In this document: positions 1 through 7,815 of the stretch, piece by piece
Numbering within the stretch: the first letter of the stretch is position 1
Layout: every line of letters starts with the position of its first letter
Source of the DNA: Leisingera methylohalidivorans DSM 14336
Lineage (GTDB): Bacteria; Pseudomonadota; Alphaproteobacteria; Rhodobacterales; Rhodobacteraceae
DNA length: 64,000 nt
Assembly: GCF_000511355.1 (NCBI RefSeq)
Contig: NC_023135.1
Span: 644,337 to 708,336, forward strand
Direction: 5' to 3'
Notes under the pieces: model-generated
What the model was told of the DNA's origin: nothing
Databases searched by the model: none
The model's input: the letters and a program-made list of their open reading frames with translations, nothing else
Translations under genes and position numbers: made by a program

Positions 1-721
1 TGAAGCCGCGGCCTGCGGTCATGTCCTTGACAAAGCCTGCCTGCAGCGCGGTGGCCAGATAGGCGCCGGCGATGCCGCACAGCAGGCCGCAGATCATCAC
101 CGCCGCGTAGCGCAGGCCGACAACCGAAACGCCGGCCGTATCCACCGCCGCCGGGTTTTCGCCCACTGCGCGCAGGCGCAGGCCGAACCGGGTGCGGGAC
201 AGGATCCACCAGGTGGCAGGCACCGCCAGGAAGGCGATGTAGACCAGGATCGAATGGCCTGACAGCAGCTCGGCATAGATCGGACCCAGTACCGGCACTC
301 CGGCCAGGCTGTCGGCAAAGGGCAGGGTGATCGGCCCGAACCGCCCGCCGCTGAACAGCGACGGGGTGCGGCCGCCCTGCTGGAACCAGTCCTGGGCGAT
401 CAGCACGGTCATGCCTGCAGCCAGAAAGTTGATGGCCACGCCGGAAATCAGCTGATTGCCCCGGAAGGTGATCGACGCCACCCCGTGCAGGCCGGCCAGC
501 ACCAGCGAAGAGCCGATACCCGCCAGAAGACCCAGCCAGACATTGCCGGTAACGGCCGCGACAGCAGCCGAGAAGAAGGCGGCCATCAGCATCTTGCCTT
601 CCAGGCCGATGTCAAAGATGCCCGCGCGCTCGGAGTAGAGGCCTGCGAGGCAGGCCAGCAGCAGGGGTGTCGCCAGGCGGACAGTGGAATCCAAAAGCTG
701 GATGATCGTCAGGAAATCCAT
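1..721 (-). CDS. ABC transporter permease, nucleoside/BMP type (partial)
   Basis: Inner-membrane permease of a purine-nucleoside type ABC importer; its end lies beyond the left edge, so about 240 residues are visible. Translation from the ATG at 721 gives MDFLTIIQLLDSTVR, then hydrophobic segments and the stretches GLYSERAGIFDIGLEGKML and GENPAAVDTAGVS, which are typical of the BPD_transp_2 family (YufQ/NupQ-like second permease). Its ATG overlaps the stop of the preceding permease by one base (TGATG), so translation is probably coupled. It completes a heterodimeric channel with the 721-1815 permease, fed by the ATPase and the BMP-family binding protein. The family is clear; the exact substrate is inferred from neighbours. 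Confidence 0.93.
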   Translation of the reverse strand, partial: MDFLTIIQLLDSTVRLATPLLLACLAGLYSERAGIFDIGLEGKMLMAAFFSAAVAAVTGNVWLGLLAGIGSSLVLAGLHGVASITFRGNQLISGVAINFLAAGMTVLIAQDWFQQGGRTPSLFSGGRFGPITLPFADSLAGVPVLGPIYAELLSGHSILVYIAFLAVPATWWILSRTRFGLRLRAVGENPAAVDTAGVSVVGLRYAAVMICGLLCGIAGAYLATALQAGFVKDMTAGRGF

Positions 722-1815
722 CAGTTCGGCCCCTTCCGCACCGCGAGGAAGATCTTTTCAAGCGGCATCCGCACCATGTTGTCCAGCGCGCCGGTGAACA
801 GGATCACCAAGGCCTGGATCACCACGATCAGCTCGCGCGGGATCGAGGTCCAGAGCGCCAGTTCGGCGCCGCCCTGATAGAGGAAGCCGAACAGGATCGC
901 CGCCAGAAACACGCCGAACGGATGATTGCGGCCCATCAACGCCACCGCAATGCCGATGAAACCGGCGCCTTCGGTGGCGTTCAGCACCAGCCGCTCGGCC
1001 TCACCCATGACGTTGTTGACCGCCATCATGCCTGCCAGCGCGCCGGAAATCAGCATCGCGATCATGACGGTCCGGACCGGGGAAATCCCGGCATAGCGTG
1101 CGCCCGGTTCCGATTTCCCCAAGCTGCGGATTTCATAGCCCAGCGGCGTGCGCCAGATCACCAGCCAGACAAACAGGCAGGCGCCGACGGCAACCAGCAG
1201 GCTGACATTGGCCGGGGCGGACTTGGAAAAGCTGATGCCGATCGGGGCCAGCAGTTCGTGCAGGGATGGCAGGTGCACCGCCCCGGGGAAGCGCGCGGTG
1301 GCCGGATCCATCGAGCCTTCGGGGCGCAGCACGTTGACCAGCACATAGTTCAGCACCGCCGCGGCGATGAAATTGAACATGATGGTGGTGATCACGATAT
1401 GGCTGCCGCGCCTGGCCTGCAGATAGGCAGGGATCGCGGCCCAGGCAGCGCCGAAAATACCGGCGCCGAGCGCGGCAAAGACCAGCGCCAGCGACCAGTG
1501 CGGCCAAGGGATCAGCAGGCAGACCAGCGCCACGCCAAGCCCCCCCAGCATCGCCTGGCCTTCGCCGCCTATGTTGAACAGGCCCGCATGGGCAGCAACG
1601 GCCACCGCAAGGCCGGTGAACATGAAGTTGGTGGCGTAATAGAGCGTGTAGCCCCAGCCATAGGTCGAACCCAGGGCGCCATCGACCATCAGTTTGACCG
1701 CGGCCACCGGATCTTCACCGATCCCGAGGATCACCAGGGCCGACAGGAGCGCGGCCAGCAGCAGGCTGATCAGCGGGATCAGGACCACATCGGCCCATTT
1801 TGGCATCTTTTCCAT
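721..1815 (-). CDS. ABC transporter permease, nucleoside/BMP type
   Basis: First permease of the nucleoside-type importer, 364 aa, with about ten hydrophobic segments. The family signature appears around residues 80-95 (HAGLFNIGGEGQAMLGG) and again as GKSEPGARYAGIS near residue 230. It belongs to BPD_transp_2 and resembles YufP/NupP. Its ATG overlaps the stop codon of the ATPase gene and its own stop overlaps the next permease start, so the three genes form one translationally coupled unit. It is predicted to move purine nucleosides, or a related base or deoxynucleoside, across the inner membrane; substrate choice cannot be read from the sequence. Confidence 0.94.
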   Translation of the reverse strand: MEKMPKWADVVLIPLISLLLAALLSALVILGIGEDPVAAVKLMVDGALGSTYGWGYTLYYATNFMFTGLAVAVAAHAGLFNIGGEGQAMLGGLGVALVCLLIPWPHWSLALVFAALGAGIFGAAWAAIPAYLQARRGSHIVITTIMFNFIAAAVLNYVLVNVLRPEGSMDPATARFPGAVHLPSLHELLAPIGISFSKSAPANVSLLVAVGACLFVWLVIWRTPLGYEIRSLGKSEPGARYAGISPVRTVMIAMLISGALAGMMAVNNVMGEAERLVLNATEGAGFIGIAVALMGRNHPFGVFLAAILFGFLYQGGAELALWTSIPRELIVVIQALVILFTGALDNMVRMPLEKIFLAVRKGPN

Positions 1816-3344
1816 TACGCGGCCTCCCCCGCGACACCGGCCATCAGCAGGCCAAGCTCTTTCTCGTCGGTCTGACCGGCAGGGCGTTCTCCCATGATCA
1901 TGCCGTCGAACATCACCGCAACACGGTCCGCCAGAGACAGGATTTCCTCCAGCTCGACCGAGACCAGCAGGATCGCCTTGCCCTGATCGCGCAAGGCCAC
2001 GATCTGTTTGTGAATGAACTCAATGGCGCCGATATCGACACCGCGGGTCGGCTGGCCGATCAGCAAAAGCTCCGGGTTGCGCTCAATCTCACGCGCCACG
2101 ACGATCTTCTGCTGGTTGCCGCCGGAAAAGCTTTTTGCGGCCAGCCAGGGATCCGGCGGGCGCACGTCGAACTTCTCCATCTTGGCTGCGGTATCGGCCT
2201 GCAGGGCGGCATTGTTCATCAGGAGGCCGCTCTGATAAGCCGGATCGCGGTGGTAGCCGAAGGCCACATTCTCCCAGGCGTGGAAGTCCATGATAAGGCC
2301 CTCGCGCTGGCGGTCCTCCGGCACATGGCCGATATGGGCATGCCGCCGCGCGCTGGCGTCCGCGCCCGGGCCCTTAAGCGGCAAAGGGGTGCCATGCAGA
2401 TTGATGCTGCCGCTGCCTGCGCGCATGCCGCCCAGAACTTCCAGCAGTTCAGACTGGCCATTGCCGGCCACGCCCGCGATGCCGACAATCTCGCCCGCGC
2501 GCACCGTCAGGTCGATGCCTTTAAGGCGTTCAACGCCGGCCTCATCCACCACCCGCAGGTTTTCAATCTCCAGGATCGGCGCGCCAGGCCGGGCCGGCAG
2601 CTTGTCCACCCGCAACAGCACTTTGCGGCCCACCATCAGCTCGGCCAGGTGTTCGGGGCTGGTTTCCGCAGTCTTGACGGTGGCGGTCATCTCCCCGCGC
2701 CGCATCACGGAAACCGTATCGGTGTATTCCATGATCTCCCGCAGCTTGTGGGTGATCAGAATGATGGTCTTTCCCTCGGCCCGCAACCGGTCGAGGATGC
2801 GGAACAGCTGGTCGGCCTCGGACGGCGTCAGCACGCCGGTCGGCTCGTCCAGGATCAGGATCTCGGCCTTGCGGTAGAGCGCCTTCAGGATCTCAACCCG
2901 CTGCTGCGCGCCGACGCCGATCTCGTCGATGCGCTTGTCGGGGTCGACGAACAGCTCGTATTCCGCTTCCAGCGCCTTCAGCTCCTTGCGGGCACGGCGC
3001 AGCGAGGGCATCAGCATGCCGCTGTCCTCGGCGCCCAGCACGATGTTTTCCAGCACGGTGAAGTTTTCCACCAGTTTGAAATGCTGGAACACCATGCCGA
3101 TGCCCGCGGCGATCGCCGCCTGGCTGTCGGGGATCGCGGTCCGCTTGCCCTTGATCCAGACCTCGCCCTTGTCGGCTTTGTAAAAGCCGTAGAGGATCGA
3201 CATCAGCGTCGACTTGCCGGCACCGTTTTCCCCGATGATCCCGTGAATGGTGCCGGGGGCGACGCTGATGGAAATGTCCTTGTTTGCCTGGACCGGGCCA
3301 AAAGCCTTGGAAATGCCTTTGAGTTCAATGGCGGGGGCGGTCAA
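1815..3344 (-). CDS. ABC transporter ATPase with two nucleotide-binding domains, nucleoside type
   Basis: Energises the BMP-type importer; 509 aa, the normal size for a duplicated sugar/nucleoside-type ATPase. Domain 1 has an intact Walker A (GENGAGKST, residues 38-46) and Walker B (ILILDEPTGVLTP). Domain 2 has the degenerate Walker A (GVAGNGQSEL) usual in this family but a good signature (FSGGNQQK). The start appears to be TTG at 3344, overlapping the stop of the SnoaL-like gene by four bases; no in-frame ATG occurs before Walker A, so a weak start with coupled translation is likely. It acts on the cytoplasmic face with the permeases at 721-1815 and 1-721. Confidence 0.94.
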   Translation of the reverse strand: MTAPAIELKGISKAFGPVQANKDISISVAPGTIHGIIGENGAGKSTLMSILYGFYKADKGEVWIKGKRTAIPDSQAAIAAGIGMVFQHFKLVENFTVLENIVLGAEDSGMLMPSLRRARKELKALEAEYELFVDPDKRIDEIGVGAQQRVEILKALYRKAEILILDEPTGVLTPSEADQLFRILDRLRAEGKTIILITHKLREIMEYTDTVSVMRRGEMTATVKTAETSPEHLAELMVGRKVLLRVDKLPARPGAPILEIENLRVVDEAGVERLKGIDLTVRAGEIVGIAGVAGNGQSELLEVLGGMRAGSGSINLHGTPLPLKGPGADASARRHAHIGHVPEDRQREGLIMDFHAWENVAFGYHRDPAYQSGLLMNNAALQADTAAKMEKFDVRPPDPWLAAKSFSGGNQQKIVVAREIERNPELLLIGQPTRGVDIGAIEFIHKQIVALRDQGKAILLVSVELEEILSLADRVAVMFDGMIMGERPAGQTDEKELGLLMAGVAGEAA

Positions 3345-3694
3345 TCGGGCTCTCCCATGCCTGTAAAGCCGATCAGCCGCACCACCTTGCCGTCTTCAAG
3401 ATCGGCAAAATACTGGCCGCGCACCATCCGCTTGCCGTCTTTTTCGAAATCCACCGTGGCACGGGCATGGCCATGGTGCGCCGAGACGGCAACCACCGTG
3501 GCTGCAGCTCCGGGCATCATCGCGCTGAACTGCGCGACATACTCAAGATAGGCGCCGCGGCTTTCGATCGGGGCAGGGCAGTTGGGATCGGAGTAGTAGA
3601 AACGAGGCCCGATGGCCGCGTCCGTTTTTGCGGCGCGGGTTTCGGGCGATGGGTCGCCCCAGGCCGCAAACAGAGTGTGAATGGAATCCGTCAT
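3341..3694 (-). CDS. SnoaL/NTF2-like small protein in the nucleoside importer operon
   Basis: A 117-aa soluble protein with an NTF2-like pattern: N-terminal helix (TLFAAWGDPSPETRAAKTDA), a PRFYYSDPNCPAPIESR segment, and C-terminal beta strands ending in DGKVVRLIGFTGMGEPD. There is no signal peptide or membrane segment. It sits between the binding-protein gene (17 bases upstream) and the ATPase gene (four-base overlap), so it is co-transcribed with the importer. SnoaL-like proteins include small isomerases, hydrolases and pure binding proteins; I see no diagnostic catalytic set here, so its function is unknown. Confidence 0.85.
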   Translation of the reverse strand: MTDSIHTLFAAWGDPSPETRAAKTDAAIGPRFYYSDPNCPAPIESRGAYLEYVAQFSAMMPGAAATVVAVSAHHGHARATVDFEKDGKRMVRGQYFADLEDGKVVRLIGFTGMGEPD

Positions 3695-3711
3695 GGCCTG
3701 GGGCTTTCTCT

Positions 3712-4707
3712 TCAGAAGCTCAGCGCCGGGCAGCTGTCATCCGACATGTAGTCATGCACCTTGATCTCGCCCGAGGCGATCTTGGCCGCGGCATCATCCA
3801 CCGCGGCCTGCATCTCAGCGGACACCAGCGGCGCGTTGTGCTCGTCCATGGCATAGCCGACACCGCCATTGGCCAAGCCCATGACCGAAAAGCCGGTTTC
3901 CATGTCAGCGCCATCGGAGAACGCTTCGAATACCGCGTTGCCGACCTTTTTGGTCATCGAGGTCAGTACCTTGCCGGGATGCAGGTGGTTCTGGTTGCTG
4001 TCGACACCGATCGACAGAATGCCTTCGTCGGCGGCGGTCTGCAGCACGCCGACGCCGGTGCCGCCGGCCGCGGCGTAAACCACGTCAGCGCCCTGGCTGA
4101 TCTGCGCCTTGGTCAGCTCAGATCCCTTCACCGGGTCGTTCCAGGCCGCCGGGGTGGTGCCGGTCATGTTGGAAATCACCTTGGCGTCCGGGTTGGCGGC
4201 CTTCACGCCCTCGGCATAGCCGCAGGCAAACTTGCGGATCAGCGGGATGTCCATGCCGCCGATGAAGCCGACAGTGTTCGATTTCGACGCCATCGCCGCC
4301 ATCATGCCAACCAGATAGGAGCCTTCGTGCTCGTTGAAGACAACCGAGCGCACGTTGTCGCCTTCAACCACCATGTCGATGATGGTGAATTTGGTGTCCG
4401 GGTAATCGGCAGCCACCTGGCCCAGGGCATCGGCAAAGGCAAAGCCGACCATCACAATCGGGTTGGCGCCGGCCTCGGCAAAGCGCCGCAGCGCCTGCTC
4501 GCGCTGGGCTTCGGATTGCAGCTCGATCTCGCGGTAGCTTTCGCCGGTTTCTTCGGCCCAGCGCTGGGCGCCGCCATGCGCCGCCTCGTTGAAGCTCTTG
4601 TCGAATTTGCCGCCCAGGTCGAAGATCAGCGCGGGTTCGGCCAGCGCGGCGCCTGCGGTCAGGGCCAGCGACGCGGCCGCGCCCATCAGCGATTTCATCA
4701 GGGTCAT
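3712..4707 (-). CDS. BMP-family ABC substrate-binding protein
   Basis: Periplasmic receptor of the importer, 331 aa from the chosen start. It has a clear signal peptide (MTLMKSLMGAAASLALTAG, cleavage after ALA) and no lipobox Cys, so it is a free periplasmic protein rather than a PnrA-type lipoprotein. The mature protein opens ALIFDLGGKFDKSFNEAAH, the BMP-family start (Asp and Asn contact the ligand), and later shows GFIGGMDIPLIRKFACGY. I chose the ATG at 4707 over the one at 4728 because a GGGAG Shine-Dalgarno sits about 8 bases before it and the signal peptide starts there. First gene of the operon; a promoter with an inverted repeat lies upstream. Confidence 0.93.
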   Translation of the reverse strand: MTLMKSLMGAAASLALTAGAALAEPALIFDLGGKFDKSFNEAAHGGAQRWAEETGESYREIELQSEAQREQALRRFAEAGANPIVMVGFAFADALGQVAADYPDTKFTIIDMVVEGDNVRSVVFNEHEGSYLVGMMAAMASKSNTVGFIGGMDIPLIRKFACGYAEGVKAANPDAKVISNMTGTTPAAWNDPVKGSELTKAQISQGADVVYAAAGGTGVGVLQTAADEGILSIGVDSNQNHLHPGKVLTSMTKKVGNAVFEAFSDGADMETGFSVMGLANGGVGYAMDEHNAPLVSAEMQAAVDDAAAKIASGEIKVHDYMSDDSCPALSF

Positions 4708-4789
4708 CAGGTTAACTCCCACTGTCATTATTGTTGGGTGCAGCGGGATTTTCCGCTGCCCGGCCCCGTTCAGGCCTTAAAGGGTGCGG

Positions 4790-4834
4790 CAATTTAGCCT
4801 GCACGGCAGGCTGGGGGTCAACTGCTTTTTGACC
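4790..4834 (-). promoter_or_regulatory. Candidate promoter and operator of the BMP importer operon
   Basis: A perfect inverted repeat GGTCAA-N7-TTGACC lies at 4816-4834, about 110 bases upstream of the binding-protein start. On the minus strand its TTGACC arm is a good -35 box, followed 19 bases later by TAAATT as a possible -10. An operator covering the -35 would suit repression. The regulator is not encoded nearby. Confidence 0.4.
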
Positions 4835-4861
4835 ATTTGGTGCGAAATCCGCGCAACTGGC

Positions 4862-5287
4862 CTAGCGTAAGGCTTTTCTCATCAGCAGCGCATCTGCGGC
4901 TTCTGCGCCATCCCGGCGGTAATAGCCGGCCCGGCGCCCGCATTCCGCGAATCCGCAGGCGTCGTACAAGGCCTTCGCCGGGGCGTTGTCCGCGGCCACT
5001 TCCAGGAAGACCTCTGCCGCCCCGCGTTTCCGGACGGCTGTTTCCCAGCCCGCCATGCAGCCCTGTGCCAATCCCTGGCGCTGATGCGCGGGATGGGTGG
5101 CAATGGTCAGCAGTTCCGCCTCATCCGCGATCACCCGCCCCAGGGCAAAGCAGCGTGCATCACCGGCGGCTAAAACCAGCGGGCTGTCCAGCAGCGAGGC
5201 AAACTCCGCGGCGGTCCAGGGGCGGGATCGGGTAAAGGCCGCGGCATGGGTCGCGGCCATCTTTTCCGGTGTCAGCGGATCACTCAT
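4862..5287 (-). CDS. rimI: GNAT acetyltransferase, RimI-like
   Basis: A 141-aa GNAT enzyme that probably acetylates the N-terminal alanine of a ribosomal protein. It contains the acetyl-CoA site HPAHQRQGLAQGCMAGWE (Q-R-Q-G-L-A) and the C-terminal YDACGFAECGRRAGYY block typical of RimI. The start is taken as ATG at 5287; the preceding in-frame TTG is less likely. It overlaps the end of tsaB by 8 bases, and tsaB-rimI pairing is common in bacteria, which supports the RimI assignment over a generic GNAT. It is slightly short compared with enterobacterial RimI. Confidence 0.85.
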   Translation of the reverse strand: MSDPLTPEKMAATHAAAFTRSRPWTAAEFASLLDSPLVLAAGDARCFALGRVIADEAELLTIATHPAHQRQGLAQGCMAGWETAVRKRGAAEVFLEVAADNAPAKALYDACGFAECGRRAGYYRRDGAEAADALLMRKALR

Positions 5288-5876
5288 CAATCAGAGCGGG
5301 CGGAACGTCACTGGAAGGCGCCGCATCAGCAGCGCGCAGATACATCGGCGCAGGCGGCTCGGCCGCGCTGCGGAACCGGGACGCGGCAAGCCGCGCAATG
5401 GCCTCGGCCATCCCTGCCGGGCTTGCCTCGGGCGTAAAGGCCAGCCCGGCACCGCGAGCGGCGTCTTCAGCCTCCTGGCGCGGCATCAGACGCGGTGCTT
5501 CGCCGGGCAAGGCAGCATAGACCTGATCGCGCGGCGCCGGCACTGCGGGCAGGGTGCCTTCGGCGGCGCGGGCCTCAAAACCGTCAACACCCACAGCCGG
5601 AACCTCCAGCCCCAGCGCCAGCCCGCGGGCGGCGGAGACGGCGATGCGGATGCCGGTGAAATTACCGGGGCCGATGCCAACACCAATCGCATCCAGATCC
5701 TGCCAGGCGGCACCGCCCTCGGACAGCACCTCCTCCAGCAGAACCATCAGCCGCTCGGCCTGGCCGCGGGTCATTTCCTCCAGCCGGGAGGCCAGCAGCC
5801 GGTCTCCGCGCAGCAAAGCGGCCGCGCAATGCGCGGCCGATGTGTCAAAACCCAGAACCAGCGGTTCAGCAGTCAT
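5280..5876 (-). CDS. tsaB: tRNA threonylcarbamoyladenosine biosynthesis protein TsaB
   Basis: A 198-aa non-catalytic partner of TsaD in making t6A37 on ANN-decoding tRNAs in the cytoplasm. It has the ASKHA-fold N-terminus (LVLGFDTSAAHCAAALL) and the hallmark GIGPGNFTGIRIAVSAARGL. Length is within the family range, somewhat short at the C-terminus as is usual in alphaproteobacteria. It starts at ATG 5876 and its end overlaps rimI by 8 bases. It lies 21 bases downstream of the Nfu gene, so nfu-tsaB-rimI are probably one transcript. Confidence 0.93.
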   Translation of the reverse strand: MTAEPLVLGFDTSAAHCAAALLRGDRLLASRLEEMTRGQAERLMVLLEEVLSEGGAAWQDLDAIGVGIGPGNFTGIRIAVSAARGLALGLEVPAVGVDGFEARAAEGTLPAVPAPRDQVYAALPGEAPRLMPRQEAEDAARGAGLAFTPEASPAGMAEAIARLAASRFRSAAEPPAPMYLRAADAAPSSDVPPALIDE

Positions 5877-5897
5877 CAGATGTCCTTTCGAAGCCGC

Positions 5898-6464
5898 TCA
5901 GACGGCAACCGGGCGCACCTCGGTGACTTCCGGGATGTAATGGCGCAGCAGGTTTTCGATGCCCATTTTCAGTGTCAGGGTCGAGGACGGGCAGCCCGCG
6001 CAGGCGCCCTGCATATGCAGATAGACCACACCGCGGTCAAAGCCGTGGAAGGTGATGTCGCCGCCGTCCTGCGCCACCGCCGGGCGCACCCGGCTGTCCA
6101 GCAGTTCCTTGATCTGGTTGACGATCTCGGCGTCCTCGCCGGAATGTTCGGCATGGCCAGAGGCCGGATCGGCAGACCCGTCCGCCATCACCGGCTGGCC
6201 GGACTGGTAATGCTCCATCACCGCGCCCAGAATGGCGGGCTTGATGTGGTCCCACTCAACGCTGTCCGCCTTGGTGACGGTCACAAAGTCATTGCCGAAG
6301 AACACGCCGCTCACGCCCTCAACCGCAAAGATGCGGGAGGCCAGCGGCGAATTGCCCGCGGCCTCGGCGCTGGGGAAGTCGGCGGTGCCTGCTTCCAGAA
6401 CGGTCTGGCCCGGCAGGAATTTCAGCGTCGCCGGGTTGGGCGTGGATTCAGTCTGAATGAACAT
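5898..6464 (-). CDS. NifU-family Fe-S scaffold/carrier protein (Nfu type)
   Basis: A 188-aa Fe-S carrier that delivers 4Fe-4S clusters to apo-proteins. The N-terminal Nfu_N domain starts MFIQTESTPNPATLKFLPG, and the C-terminal NifU domain carries the cluster-binding CxxC as GACAGCPSS (Cys155 and Cys158). The two domains are joined by a polar Ala/His/Glu-rich linker (about residues 93-112). Start ATG 6464 has GGAGA upstream. A near-perfect Irr (ICE) box lies about 60-75 bases upstream, which suggests iron control. It heads an apparent nfu-tsaB-rimI transcript. Confidence 0.93.
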   Translation of the reverse strand: MFIQTESTPNPATLKFLPGQTVLEAGTADFPSAEAAGNSPLASRIFAVEGVSGVFFGNDFVTVTKADSVEWDHIKPAILGAVMEHYQSGQPVMADGSADPASGHAEHSGEDAEIVNQIKELLDSRVRPAVAQDGGDITFHGFDRGVVYLHMQGACAGCPSSTLTLKMGIENLLRHYIPEVTEVRPVAV

Positions 6465-6521
6465 GTCGGGTCTCCGTTAAGCGTGCCCCCGATATGCGCT
6501 CTGCGCGGCTTTAAGTCAAGA

Positions 6522-6538
6522 TTTGGAACTATTCTAAA
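6522..6538 (-). promoter_or_regulatory. Irr-type iron control element (ICE box) upstream of nfu
   Basis: The minus strand reads TTTAGAATAGTTCCAAA. The alphaproteobacterial Irr box is close to TTTAGAA-N3-TTCTAAA, so this is one mismatch from the palindrome. It lies 58-74 bases before the Nfu start codon and overlaps the last codons of the upstream isomerase gene. Irr is a haem/iron-responsive Fur-family regulator, and control of an Fe-S carrier fits. Recognition is by eye; no scoring was run. Confidence 0.55.
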
Positions 6539-7133
6539 TTGTGCGGGCTGCGGCGTGGTCCAAGGCCTGCTCCAGCCGGTCGTCGCCCCAGAACAACTCT
6601 GTCCCGATCGTAAAGCTGGGCGCGCCGAAAATGCCTGCGGCGCGGGCCGCATCCGTCTGCCCACGCAGTGCCGATTTGATGCCGGGCGATTGCGCGCGGT
6701 CGATCAGGGCTGCATCAAGCCCGGCCTTGTGCAGGCAATCCAGCAGAACGGGTTCAGCGGAGATATCGGCTCCGTCGCCGAACTGGGCCTGAAACACGGC
6801 CTGTGCAAAGGCTTCAATCCGGTCCTGCTCCGCTGCGGCCAGCGCCAGCCGTGCGGCCGCCAGCCCGTTTTGCGGAAACCGATCGGGGCGGCGGAACGGC
6901 AACCCGCGCGCCGCGCAGATCCGCTGCATGTCGCGCCACATATAACGGCCCTTGGCCGGATAGATGTTGAAGAGGGAGGTGTCCCAGCTCTGGGCGGCAA
7001 AGATGGGACCCAGCAAAAACGGCTTCCAGGCAACATCGACGCCGCGCGCCTGGGCGGCGCTGCTGATCCGCATCACGCTGAGATAGGAGTAGGTGGAGGC
7101 AAACTCGAACCAGAAGGTGACACTGCGCTCCAT
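6534..7133 (-). CDS. 2-hydroxychromene-2-carboxylate isomerase family protein (DsbA/kappa-GST fold)
   Basis: A 199-aa thioredoxin-fold protein. The N-terminus VTFWFEFASTYSYLSVMRI has the Ser (FAS) that in HCCA isomerase and kappa-class GST activates glutathione, instead of a redox CxxC. It then shows an all-helical insertion and the cis-Pro motif FGAPSFTIGTELFWGDDRL. The named reaction is glutathione-dependent isomerisation in naphthalene breakdown, but most genomic members lack such pathways and probably act on other conjugates; no naphthalene genes are visible here. It lies between usp and nfu on the same strand, with an Irr-like box overlapping its last codons. Confidence 0.88.
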   Translation of the reverse strand: MERSVTFWFEFASTYSYLSVMRISSAAQARGVDVAWKPFLLGPIFAAQSWDTSLFNIYPAKGRYMWRDMQRICAARGLPFRRPDRFPQNGLAAARLALAAAEQDRIEAFAQAVFQAQFGDGADISAEPVLLDCLHKAGLDAALIDRAQSPGIKSALRGQTDAARAAGIFGAPSFTIGTELFWGDDRLEQALDHAAARTI

Positions 7134-7169
7134 AGCCTCGGCCTCCTGATTGCCTCTGCCTCCTGCCGG

Positions 7170-7625
7170 TCAGGTAATGGCTTCCAGCTTTTCCTTCGAC
7201 AGGTCGCCCGGCACGATGGTGATCGGCACCGGCAGGGTGCCCGAATTCTTGGTCAGCTGGGTGACCAGCGGTCCCGGCCCTTTGCGCCCGATGCCGGCAC
7301 CCAGCACCAGCACGCCGATTTCCGCGTCGTCCTCGATGTATTGCAGGATTTCCGGCACCGGTTCGCCTTCGCGGATCACCAGTTCCGGGTCGACGTTCTG
7401 GCGGTCGCGCATCCATTTGGCGAAGACTTCGAAATGGGCGTGGATCCGTTCGCGCGCTTCCTCCCGCATCACTTCGCCGACACCGATCCAGTGGTTGAAC
7501 TCATCCGGCGGGATGACCGACAGAATTGTCACGCCCGCACCGGTGTGCGCCGCCCGCATCGCGGCAAAGCGCATCGCGTTCAGGCATTCGCGGCTGTCAT
7601 CCAGGACCACTAGGAATTTGCGCAT
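7170..7625 (-). CDS. Universal stress protein family (UspA)
   Basis: A 151-aa single-domain Usp. It starts MRKFLVVLDDSRECLNAMRF (beta-1 plus the Asp contacting adenine) and contains the ATP-binding pattern GVLVLGAGIGRKGPGPLVT near residues 115-133, close to G-x2-G-x9-G-S/T. The start is ATG 7625, not the ATG 13 codons upstream, because the Usp fold begins there. Usp proteins bind ATP and help survival under starvation or respiratory stress. It is the first of three same-strand genes ending at nfu. Confidence 0.9.
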   Translation of the reverse strand: MRKFLVVLDDSRECLNAMRFAAMRAAHTGAGVTILSVIPPDEFNHWIGVGEVMREEARERIHAHFEVFAKWMRDRQNVDPELVIREGEPVPEILQYIEDDAEIGVLVLGAGIGRKGPGPLVTQLTKNSGTLPVPITIVPGDLSKEKLEAIT

Positions 7626-7767
7626 CTTCGCTCTCTCGTTGTTCCACCGCGGATCATGGCGCAAGCGGGCGCATCAGGCAATAGAGCCAAAGCTGCCAAG
7701 CCGTTGCGTTAAACTGGCTCTAGACCAGGGGCGGTCCGCGGCAAGCGAATGCTCCCGCTGCCGCAGG

Positions 7768-7789
7768 GCGCCGCGCATCATCGCGGCGC
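7768..7789. repeat. GC-rich hairpin (GCGCCGCG stem), intergenic
   Basis: A perfect 8-bp stem GCGCCGCG / CGCGGCGC with loop CATCAT, in the gap between usp and the aminotransferase gene, both on the minus strand. There is no T tract. Similar GCGCCGC... hairpins recur at 32476-32498, 37788-37804 and 39192-39213, always intergenic, so this is a member of a dispersed family that may stabilise or end transcripts. Confidence 0.6.
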
Positions 7790-7815
7790 GGCACCGCGCA
7801 GATGCGCGCAGAGCG

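Noticed and set aside
1800..3551. 583-codon plus-strand open frame over the ABC ATPase gene
   Set aside because: Antisense of a clear ABC ATPase; His/Gln/Arg-rich with no family pattern, as expected for a high-GC shadow frame.
4729..4861. Purine riboswitch before the BMP operon
   Set aside because: No three-way junction or conserved purine-aptamer core seen; only a DNA-type palindrome at the promoter.
5097..7613. 838-codon plus-strand open frame over rimI, tsaB, nfu and neighbours
   Set aside because: Spans several well-supported minus-strand genes; composition is that of antisense high-GC sequence.
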